A stretch of 64,000 nucleotides of DNA from Urophycis tenuis (Eukaryota; Chordata; Actinopteri; Gadiformes; Phycidae). Below the pieces are notes generated by a model that saw only the letters and a list, made by a program, of their open reading frames with translations, was not told the origin of the DNA and did no database searches. The stretch covers positions 196,001 through 260,000 of the forward strand of contig JAXIVH010000098.1 in NCBI GenBank assembly GCA_036785325.1, in the 5' to 3' direction. Positions 55,355 through 64,000 of this stretch are shown in pieces. Numbering within the stretch: the first letter of the stretch is position 1; every line of letters starts with the position of its first letter. Both the position numbers and the translations under genes were made by a program.

Positions 55355-56330
55355 CACTGCCTGGCCAAAAAAAAGTTGCCACAGTTTGCCAAGCAAATAG
55401 TTAAGAGACTCCTATTGGACAATTACTGCATGGGCGATTATCTTTCAGCTGGCAACAAGTTATTTAACCCCAACTGATGCAATGAGTAGCTTCTCATTTC
55501 TTAAACAACCATGTCAAAAGACACATCCCGTGGTCGTGGAAAAGATGTTGGTCCGCTTGATAAGGGTCAAATCATTGGCATGCATTAAGCAGAGAAAACA
55601 TCTAAAGAGATTGCAGAAACTACTAAAATTGGGTTAAGAACTGTCCAATGCATTATTAAAAACTGGAAGAATAGTGGGGAACCATAATCTTTGAAGAAGA
55701 AATGTGGTCGAAAAAAAAACCTGATTGATCGTGATCACTTAAATGTTGCGGTGAAATCAAATCATAGAAAAACAACAGTAGAACTCAGGGTTATGTTTTA
55801 TAGTGAAAGTAAGAGCATTTCCACACGCACAATGCAAAGGGATCTCAAGGGATTGGGACTGAACAGCTGTGTAGCCTTAAGGAGAACATTAATCACTGAG
55901 GCTAATCGGAAAAAATGGCTTTCATTTGCTAGGGAGCATAAAGATTTGAATCTGGAGCAATGGAAGAAGCTCATGTGGTCTGATGAGTCCAGATTTATCC
56001 TGCTCCAGAGTGATGGGCGCATCAGGGTAAGAAGAAAGGCAGATTAAGTGAAGCACCTATCATGCCTAGTGCCTACTGTACAAGCCTGTGTGGGCAGTGC
56101 TATTATCTGGGGTTGCTGCAGTCGGTCAAGTCTAGGTTCAGCAACATTATGTGTCCAAAAAATGAGATCAGCTGACTCAATTCCATCAATGGATTTTTTC
56201 TTCCCTGATGGCCTGGGCATATTCCAAGATGACAATGCCAGGATTTATCAGGTTGAAATTGTGAAAGAGTGGTTCAGGGAGCATGAGACATAATTTTCAC
56301 CTTAACCCCATTGAGTGTGGACAATTGACA
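55355..56330 (+). pseudogene. Tc1-like element with decayed transposase
   Basis: The left end CACTGCCTGGCCAAAAAAAA follows TA (55,353-55,354), the usual Tc1 target. Coding starts at ATG 55,511 ('MSKDTSRGRGKDVGPLDKGQ', then a stop). It continues with helix-turn-helix parts ('KEIAETTKIGLRTVQCIIKN', 'TRTMQRDLKGLGLNSC') and the catalytic segments 'KKLMWSDESRF' (first Asp) and 'GIFQDDNARIY' (second Asp). The frame 55,691-56,047 is open for 118 codons. At least three stops or frameshifts. The right terminal repeat is not found. Confidence 0.8.
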
Positions 56331-57144
56331 TAAAATATAGACTAATATACATGTCCGTATTTAATATAAAACCTATATGAAATCAAACAGTGGCCTGTCT
56401 CCTTTCTGTACACTTCTGCATGGAATTCACTTCCTAGCATGCCAGAACTTGCTTCTATATAGAGAAGTAGAGGAGTTTGACTGATTATAATTATGAAATG
56501 CATGTGAGTGATGCGACTAAAATGCGCGAAAACGACTACCGGCTGAGAGAATAATTGTCACCAGCGCAAGAGGTATGATATGACTGCTTTGCAGTGTACT
56601 TTATTTGGATAATCTTTAATATAAAACCTACGCAATGTCTTTCTATCAAAGATATTTGAATCATCGAATATTCACGCTCACCCTTAGTTTAAAGTTCTCC
56701 CAGTGAAAAGAAATCTGAAGAGCTCCGTCTGTCTTGCCGTTTCTTAAGCAGTACAATGTACTATTGAGTATGCAGAATAACACTCGTGAAACATATTCTG
56801 CGTGTGTGAGAATGGTATACTTACAGTACAGTACATAATTCACAAATCTGCCACTCACAGAGAACACGGGCCCGTAAGCAGGATGATCAAGACGGACCCG
56901 CCCCCCTATAGGCTACAACACGTAGTGACGCAACGTCCACCAATAGTGTACCATAGGCCATTAGGTCAAACAGGCCTACAGAATAGTAGAAATGAGACTA
57001 CTCGCATAAGTAAGCGCACCACAACAAATAAAAAAACGGCGTACCAAAAGGAACAAACTCCAAACTGCACACCAAAGACACAATAAATCCAAAAGCAATA
57101 CCCGATCATTAAAATACATTTAAGTGTAAGTGCTGACTTGCATC
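56331..57144. other. Interval without recognised genes
   Basis: No coding homology or terminal repeats identified. Confidence 0.4.
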
Positions 57145-57440
57145 ATAGCTGCATTTTCCGGGCTTTCCTCTGCGCAAAGTTGTCAATTAAATCCTTAATG
57201 TTCAGGTGACGCACACTGACATTTTCAATCGGCAGTATGGCAGGTCCAGTGAGACGAGACTGTGCTATTGAGCTCCTCAGGTAGCTTTTTTATAAGTTTA
57301 AGTTTGGAAAATGAGCGCTCTGCAGATGCCACTCACTGCCAGTCACTGGTATTGTCAGGAACAACATGAGAACAGTGCAAACTTCCCCAAACCTCGCAGT
57401 GGTGCATCTATTCTCAATGATGAGCATCTTCGTCAGCTCT
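57145..57440 (-). pseudogene. hAT (ZMYM1-like) transposase C-terminus
   Basis: Minus strand: 'VLMLFLTIPVT', then, after a frameshift, 'ERSFSKLKLIK', another shift, 'SYLRSSIAQSRLTGPAIL', 'IENVSVRHLNIKDLIDNFAQ' and 'RKARKMQL' stop (57,145-57,150). This is the hAT dimerisation end of the TTF/ZMYM1-type transposases common in fish. It is not an ORF of any length because of the frameshifts. Upstream domains are not seen. Confidence 0.75.
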
Positions 57441-58271
57441 TACACTTGCATTTTTGAAATGCGGCCTTTCAAACATGCACGGAATGACAACAATTGAATG
57501 GGAAAATCAGCAGTTATGTCATCTTTGTAAAAATCCAGAAAGCCACTTTTATGTTTGTACTCCTCCATTGCTATCTCTATCGCTAACTAAAGTTCAACAT
57601 GTAATGACTGCCAACTGCAGTCAAACCAAATGTAGTCCTGAAACTGCAGCCTCCGGTATTGCAGGCACATACTCTGCCCAGTAGATGGCACTATCGTACA
57701 AATATGAGGGTCGTAGAACTGCAGTCTCAGAGCTGCGGGTCTGAATCTGCAGCCTCTCGATCTGTAGACACACGCAATTGGCCAACTGAACTACGCACGT
57801 GCACGTTCACTACCATCACACAATCCCAAGTCGCAATATAAAACAAAATACACAAATACATCGTTTTGAGCTTCAAAAATGACTTAATGATCACTAAAAC
57901 ATGTTAATGTCAATTTCAATTCAAATATGTTTGTGTAATTTTGATGGATATGCTTCCAGAGACACCATGAACTAGAAGTGTGTGAGTTTCTGAGGAGTTC
58001 ATACATGGCCCGATTGGCAGGACATTTATTAGGGACCGAGCCTGTGAAACAGGACGAAGGTCCCTATTGTAATTGGTTCGTTTTTTATTATTATTTCAGG
58101 GATCTTTGACGTTGATTTTAACCCCCTGAACATATACGAAAACTCTTTTTTTTTTGGCAAAGTTGTCAGGCCTGGTGAAAAATTGTATATTCTATGCGTG
58201 ACGTTCACGTCGCACACTAGAAAGGCTTCTAGGTGGTGCTGTTTATGCGCAACCTCTGTAACGCCTATAAC
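57441..58271. other. Interval with a hairpin-bearing repeat end
   Basis: No gene. At 58,031-58,065 an imperfect nested stem (AGGGACC...GGTCCCT outside, CCTGT...ACAGG inside) begins a common fish repeat (ATTAGGGACCGAGC) of unassigned class. Confidence 0.45.
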
Positions 58272-58556
58272 TTACGCATAGATTGTCGCACATTCAAAAT
58301 CTTTATATCTACGCATGCGGGCATGCGGGTTACAAATAGCAGTACCAGGACCAGGATTTGGCTGAATACCAGAAATCAAAAGTAAAAGAAACAACAGAAA
58401 TCTTTTCCTAGTAATTTCAGGGTTACTAGGTGTTTCTGTTTTAGAATGTAATCTAGCATGCAACATGACAAGAGATTTATCAGACAATACAAGGTTTGAT
58501 TCTAAGACAGAGATGCAAACAAGACGAAACCATTGTGCATAGATAAAAGGATCCAT
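58272..58556 (-). pseudogene. LINE ORF2 N-terminus with 2A-like motif
   Basis: A 94-residue frame whose residues 51-70 read 'KRFLLFLLLLISGIQPNPGP' (motif at 58,347-58,370). A hydrophobic stretch followed by (G)xQPNPGP resembles the 2A ribosome-skipping sequences that precede ORF2 in several APE-type LINE groups of fish and invertebrates. The acidic residue usually in GDIQPNPGP is missing here. The sequence to the left (downstream) is not recognisable as endonuclease, so this is a short remnant. Confidence 0.6.
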
Positions 58557-60388
58557 GTTAGATGGGTCAGCACTTGCTCACTGCGTTCACTGACCAAGTT
58601 ATTGGGAGGGGTGATGAAGCTGCAGCTCCAGGCTTCATACAGTCCAGAGGCAAACTAGGCCTCAAACAAACAATCCTTAGGCAGAAAACCTGCTATCTTC
58701 ATCAAAGTTAAGCTCATGGGGTGTCAAAATGGGGAATGTGCAAAGCGTCCCACATTCATGCCCAGGTTTACATAAAGTAAGTGACGTACAATGACAGAAG
58801 ACAAAGAAAGTTCAGACCTCAAAGACAAGAAATTGACAAGGACTTGACTTGGCTGCCATCTTGGATTTTTGCCTTGATTAGAATTGTACCTCTAATGGAT
58901 GTGAAGGAGTGGCTCGATTTTTTACTTAGCGCTGGATGAAGGACCCCAGCGGGAAGATGAAATTATTGTTGTGGGTGGAGATTGACGGGCCCCTTGATTG
59001 GCTGGGGCCCGTAAGCGACTAGAGTAGCTGTTTACCGATAGTTTCGCCACAGTATACAAGTGATGAATATACAATGTTTCACAGACTGTGGCGTTATACT
59101 GTTAGTGTCCAGGAACCCTAACGCTCACTACAGTCATCAAAATCAACAGCTACCAAGAATGAGCTTCACACATCCGTACATCCAAACACATTGTGGCGTT
59201 ATACTTTAGATGTCCGAGGAGCTTAACCCTCTCTGACGCAGCAGCCAACCGCTGCCCAGACTACAGGTCCACACACACCTCGCCGCCAATCTCCCTTGGT
59301 TGAAGTGCCTCTAAAAAGGCATTTTGACATCATGCCACGTCATAGCAATATCACATGAGAGGGAGTGTCAGCCAAGTGTCTGTTCTCCCCTTCCTTACAA
59401 TCTATGATAGAAAACAATTGTTGATGTAACGCGGGGTGATACATGAATAGTTAAAAGTCCCAGTGCTGTTATACTATGTTTCCTTTGCTGGAAATAACTG
59501 TTGTATAATGTCTGTCAACATTGATATTTAATTACTCTGGGATCCAATAGTCCTATCTTCTAGCAGAACTGAAACGCGGAGACGGCACAGAGCCTCAGCC
59601 AGAAACCAAAAACTGGGGTGGAGTAGTGCCAGGTTATCGAATATACTTGAATGTCTTCCGGATGTGTATACTTGTTATATGTGTTGTATTGCGTTGTCTG
59701 CATGGGGTGTACTAAATGACTATGTCGCGAACATCGATTAGATTGACACTCAATATTTTTAAAGCTGTCGGCATGAGAGTGGCTTTGGTGTTTTTCTTCT
59801 CTAGCTCTCTCCGTGCTCCCTGCACTTGATTTTTCCTACTTGTGCATTGACAACGCTTCTATCAGCAAAACCAGATGGTATGTTCTATACAATATCCGTC
59901 CCAATGTAGAAATGTGATGTTTAATTGCAGAGTGGTTGTGACAGTCACCGCTTTGGATAGGCTACTGGTGCGTGCCATGAAATGAATCTTAGGAAAGGTG
60001 TAATTTAGCTGAGTCACTAGGGTGCATTGTTGTGCAGTGTCACATAACCGAAAAGCTGAGACCAATTCAGTGATTTTTGCCAAAAGGGAACCTCTATACA
60101 AGTTGGCTACAGTATGTGGGCAGCTGGTCTACATCATGTCTGTCTGAATAGATTTCTCTGTACAGTGAACATTTTTACAAAACTGAAAAAATACATAACA
60201 TAACCGCTAAACCAAATGACACATGATTTAGATGAGCATGATCAATTGATGTATCTAATCTGAAATTTTAAAGGGATTTTTGATTGCTATAAATATCTTG
60301 AGTTATGGCAAATTAAAAATATGCAAATTTGCAAACATTCTATAAACCACAAGTCTGCTTCAGAAGAGAGGAGGTACTTGAATCTTGC
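58557..60388. other. Interval without recognised genes
   Basis: Contains two direct copies of TGTGGCGTTATACT about 100 bp apart (59,088 and 59,191). No coding homology. Confidence 0.4.
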
Positions 60389-60470
60389 CATGCTCATAGA
60401 CGGCATCTCTCTAAACCTGTGTGCAAAATTTGCATGCTCATAGAAGACATCTCTCTAAATATGTGTGCAC
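60389..60470. repeat. 44-bp tandem duplication
   Basis: CATGCTCATAGACGGCATCT...GTGTGC at 60,389 and CATGCTCATAGAAGACATCT...GTGTGC at 60,433, just ahead of the LINE start. Confidence 0.8.
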
Positions 60471-60471
60471 A

Positions 60472-62165
60472 CATGTGCCAGACCGTTTTGCCCCTCTCTC
60501 CTCCAAAGAAGTCCTGAAACTGGTCACATCCAACCATGTGACCACCCGTCCTCTTGACCCCATCCCTTCCTCCCTTCTCCAGGCCATCTCGACCGACATC
60601 CTACCGTTCATCACCTCCGTCGTTAACTCTTCCCTCACCTCAGGTCTTGTCCCTACACCCCTCAAAACTGCCAGAGTCAAACCATTCCTCAAGAAGCATA
60701 CCCTCGACACTGCTGACATCCTGAACTACAGACCAGTATCTCTGCTATCATTCCTTTCTGAAACCCTGAAACGTGCAGTCTCTTACCAACTGTCCTCCTA
60801 CCGCTTGCTTGATCCCCATCAGTCTGGCTTCAAGACTGCGCACTCTACAGAGACGGCCCTCCTGATGGTGACCGAATCCCTTCGTGCCGCCAAAGCCTCT
60901 TCCCTCTTGTCGGTGCTTGTTCTCCTCGACCTGTCTGCGGCATTCCACACCGTGAACCACCAGACCCTCCTCACCTCTCTCGCTGAACTCGGCATTACTG
61001 ACCCTAGCCTGGTTCACATCTTACCTTATGAATTGCACTTGTCAGGTCACATAGAACGGCCTGTCCAAACCCCGCTCGCTAAACACTGGTGTCCCTCAGG
61101 GCGGTACTAGGACCGCTTCTGTTCTCCCTATATACCAAATCTCTAGGCTCTGTAATCACATCACGCGACTTCTCCTATCATTGTTATGCGGACGAAACTC
61201 AACCTGGGACGACACACAACTTCCTCTCCTTCCCCCCCTTCAGACAATCTGATTGTAATGTGCGAGCCAAGCATCTCAGAATGCTTGGCAGACAAAAGCA
61301 CTTGGACAACTGCGCATTACCTAAAGCTCAATCTCGCAAAGATTGAGCTTCTCTTCATACCGGGGAAAGACTGCCCTCACAGGGACCTGCTGGTCTCGGT
61401 CGAGGGTATCACAGTATCTGCCTCACCGGCAAGGAACCTGTGCATAATAGTCGACAACCAACTGTCCTGCACTGCAAACATCACTGCAGTGACCCGCTCC
61501 TGTAGATTTTCTTTCTAACATCCGCAGGATCCGGCCTTTCCTCACGAGGGAAGCGACACAGCCAAGCACTTTTCATCTCCCGCCTCGACTACTGCAACTC
61601 GCTCTTAGCTGGACTCCCTCCAACCGCGATTAAACCTGCAACACGCCTCATGTTCAACCGAAACAAATTCTCCCACTTGACCCCCCCTCTTCCAAGACCT
61701 CCACTGGCTTCCTGTAGTGGCGCGTATCAAATTCAAGACGATGCTACTGGCCTACAGAGCCGTCAATGGAACTGCCCCTACCTACCTCGAAACATTAGTG
61801 AAACACCACGCCCCTGCTCAAACACTCCGTTCAACTACCTGAGCTGGTCGACTGGTACCACCATCATTAAAAGGAGGAAAAGGTCGGATGGCGAAATCTC
61901 AACTCTTCTCCGTTTTGACACCGCAGTGGTGGAATGCCAATGTCAGGACTGCACTTTGATGGCTCTTTGTAACTTGGCACTTAGTCAGAGATGTTGTATA
62001 CTAGCAATGGTTAATCTAGCAATTGAAATGCTTGAAACTTGTTCTGGTGACTTTCTTACTGTATTAGCAGCAATGAAATGTTTCACCTTTTTATGACAAA
62101 TGTACTCTTTTTAAGTTGCTTTGGATAAAAGCGTCTGCTAAATGCCCTATTAAATGCAAATGTAA
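60472..62165 (+). mobile_element. L2-like LINE, RT to 3' tail (LINE C family, longest copy)
   Basis: Plus-strand, 5' truncated. The open frame to 61,110 has 'PLDPIPSSLLQAISTDILPF', 'ADILNYRPVSLLSFLSETLK', 'SGFKTAHSTETALLMVTESL' and motif A 'VLLDLSAAFHTVNHQ'. A second frame has 'VLGPLLFSLYTKSL' and 'YHCYADETQPG' (catalytic box YADE, second Asp replaced by Glu). Then come 'CEPSISECLADKSTWTTAHY', 'LLVSVEGITVSASPARNLCI', frameshifted 'FNRNKFSHLTPPLPRPP' and 'IIKRRKRSDGEISTLLRF'. The 3' tail at about 62,112-62,165 includes GCTTTGGATAAAAGCGTCTG and CTAAATG, the L2 tail shared with related SINEs. Non-functional. Confidence 0.85.
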
Positions 62166-62299
62166 ATATATCTCATTCCATGATGTCAGTGTAAATTATA
62201 GTATTTCGTCTTTGCGTAATGCAACACTTCACCTATAGAGGGCGCAAAATTACAAATAAACGGCAGCAGCTATTAAACCGTTGTCTGTGTTGATGATTT

Positions 62300-62644
62300 T
62301 GTAGGTGTTTGTGTTTCTATGGGTGTGTGCGTATGTGTCTGTGTCTAAATGGATGTGTGTGTGCGTTTGTTGGTGTGTGTGTCTATGTCTGTGTGTGTAC
62401 GTGTGTGTGTTCCATTCTGTGTGTATTTGTGTGTGCGCACATGTGTGTCTGTGTCTGCATAGATGTCTGTGTTGATGTTTCGGTGTGTGTGCATATGTGT
62501 CTGTCTGTGCATGGATGTGTGTGTGCCTGTGTGTGTCTTCTCTATTTCTGTGCCTGTCTGTATTTCTGTGTGTGTATGCTTGTGTGTGAGAATGTGTGTT
62601 TGTGGGTGGGTGTGTGTGTCTCTGAATTTCTGTGTGTCTGCGTA

Positions 62645-62702
<58 letters not shown>

Positions 62703-62706
62703 TGTG
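62300..62706. repeat. Diverged TG-rich low-complexity region
   Basis: Degenerate GTGTGTNTGT sequence ending in a pure (TG)n block (about 62,649-62,699). The 169-residue open frame is compositional. Confidence 0.9.
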
Positions 62707-62879
62707 TGTTTTTTCTGGAGTAAGAAAAGCTGGGTGTCTGAACCATGTGAAAAATGCGGTCGCTAGGCGGTGTGGTGTGTGTGCTGTGAATACCTTTTGT
62801 GACTGCTTGCACTCCTAGTTTTCATTTAACAGCTGTTAAATAAATATTATACTGGTGTGATTGTATGCATCAAGGGTTA

Positions 62880-62980
62880 AATTGGGCATTAAGAGGAGAT
62901 TTCAAAATATCGAGATTGTGTAACATGATATACTCTAAAAATATTGCACTTTTATTTATAGGCCATATCGCCCAGGTCCT
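62880..62980. mobile_element. MITE terminus (ATAGGCCATATCGCCCAG)
   Basis: ATTTATAGGCCATATCGCCCAGGTCC matches ATTTATAGGCCATATTGCCCAGCCCT at about 29,837-29,862. It is the end of a common hAT-type MITE with GGGCTGGGCGATAT termini. The other end is not located. Confidence 0.5.
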
Positions 62981-63723
62981 TTTTATTTTCGTTTATCGAA
63001 GAAAGGTAATTTGCATGGGTGAATGGATACAATGATCAGTCTACACTGTGTTGATTTGAAAAACTATTAATACAAATATTAATCTAAAGTCTGATTTGTT
63101 AGACTAGGGTTTCGCTGACCTTTGATTGACATGCAGCTGGGTGGCAGCCAGCAAAGTAGACAGCCTGTCAATGGCCATCATCAGCCCTGGTGCCCCTGCA
63201 GAGACATTGAGAAAGTGGCATGGGTTTTTTTACTGCACTATATTTTCTTTGCTGGTGCTGTAGGGTTACATCCAAGTGGAGAAAGACAGGGTGCCATTGT
63301 TTTTTTTGTTTGGTTTATGATTTCATTTTGAATTAGGTTTTGGGTTGTTTTGTTGCCAGAGAGTGTCAATAGAGTTCACACCCTCTGTGAATCTAATGAT
63401 TTTCAACACTTTCGACTGAAATTGCTGGTGTGTGTGTGTGTGTGTGTGTGAATTTCTGCGTGTTAGTGATGGGAATATTATTCAAAGGGATTAACTCTGT
63501 TACAACTCACTTTCACAGTTTACTCATTACGTAACAGCTACTTGTGTGTGTGAGAGCTGCATACATAGTGTTCTGAAACAAAAACAGTGTTCTGTTGCTG
63601 TCAGTCCCAACAGGAAACGCGGAGAACCATGGCATCAGCGGCTCATTTGCTGCCTGTTTATCTTATCTATAATGACACATTGTTCATCTTAGGCCTGATG
63701 ATAGGGCTTTATTTTTTCTGATT

Positions 63724-63758
<35 letters not shown>

Positions 63759-64000
63759 CACTTGTGTGTGTGTTGTGTCGCTCATGTATGTGTTTTAACA
63801 TACATGAGCGATTAAGCTGGCATGAAGAGATGGAAATGGAGATTGGAAATTGAAGTGAAGGAGTGAGTTGCAGATATACATAAAATTGAACATGCTATAT
63901 TTGTTTAAATCAAGACAAAATCCGCACAAAAATGTGGAAATTTGTTGGAAAAAAAGTTGGATAGATGACGGGGAGATGGTAACACTGTTAGCGTTCTTCT
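62981..64000. other. Interval with simple repeats
   Basis: No gene recognised. (TG)n at about 63,429-63,451 and 63,727-63,755. Confidence 0.45.
63779..63810. repeat. 13-bp perfect hairpin beside (TG)n
   Basis: CGCTCATGTATGT, loop GTTTTA, ACATACATGAGCG. Non-coding, next to a microsatellite. Confidence 0.9.

Noticed and set aside
58272..58556. 2A peptide as sign of a viral insertion
   Set aside because: 2A-like motifs occur at the start of LINE ORF2 in fish; the hydrophobic lead fits that, and no viral protein is nearby.
62309..62818. 169-codon Cys/Val-rich frame
   Set aside because: Low-complexity TG-rich DNA lacking stops by composition.

Overview
The window is teleost fish nuclear DNA. 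The evidence is the mixture of repeats: L2/CR1-type, R2-like and RTE/Rex3-type LINEs, THAP-type TTAA elements, hAT, Tc1 and Harbinger-type DNA transposons with their MITEs, a tRNA-derived SINE, and long (AC)n/(AT)n tracts. I cannot name the species. There is no operon structure, CRISPR array or complete host gene. Only two short exons look like host sequence (22,624-22,693 and 50,594-50,644, + strand). They join in frame across a 27.9-kb interval, so 22.7-50.6 kb is probably a transposon-filled first intron and the rest of the gene lies right of the window.

Left part, 1-21.8 kb (intergenic, transposon-packed): a Rex3-like tail inserted in a minus-strand L2/CR1 LINE with recognisable ORF1 (esterase) and ORF2 (endonuclease plus RT); a second, older LINE split by a 382-bp inverted-repeat MITE; a broken hAT transposase; LINE fragments; then an R2-like LINE (about 20.66-13.19 kb, minus) whose ORF is cut by a 4,023-bp TTAA-flanked element at 13,789-17,811. 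That element carries remnants of a THAP transposase (+) and, convergently (-), a three-exon gene for a P2X7-'ballast'-like cysteine-rich protein whose exons B and C are open. This looks like a two-gene Kolobok-type transposon and is the most unusual content of the window.

Middle part, 25.1-32.5 kb: four nested elements. A foldback repeat contains a Harbinger-like element, which contains a roughly 6-kb CACTA/EnSpm-like element, which contains an AT-flanked MITE. The CACTA-like element carries two minus-strand genes: a zinc-finger protein fused to the C-terminal part of a transposase, and, 12 bp beyond its stop codon, an intact five-exon SAMD3-like gene.

Right part, 33-64 kb: two copies of one hAT element in opposite orientation (35,078-36,070 and 46,232-47,741), each with a Harbinger-like MITE inside and the second also with a TA-flanked MITE; a mini-hAT keeping only the transposase dimerisation domain (37,132-37,778); two decayed Tc1 elements; LINE fragments including one with a 2A-like motif; a tRNA-SINE; very long microsatellites; and an L2-type LINE at 60.4-62.2 kb. 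Element boundaries are supported where possible by target-site duplications read directly from the sequence. Family names rest on recalled protein similarity, not on a database search.
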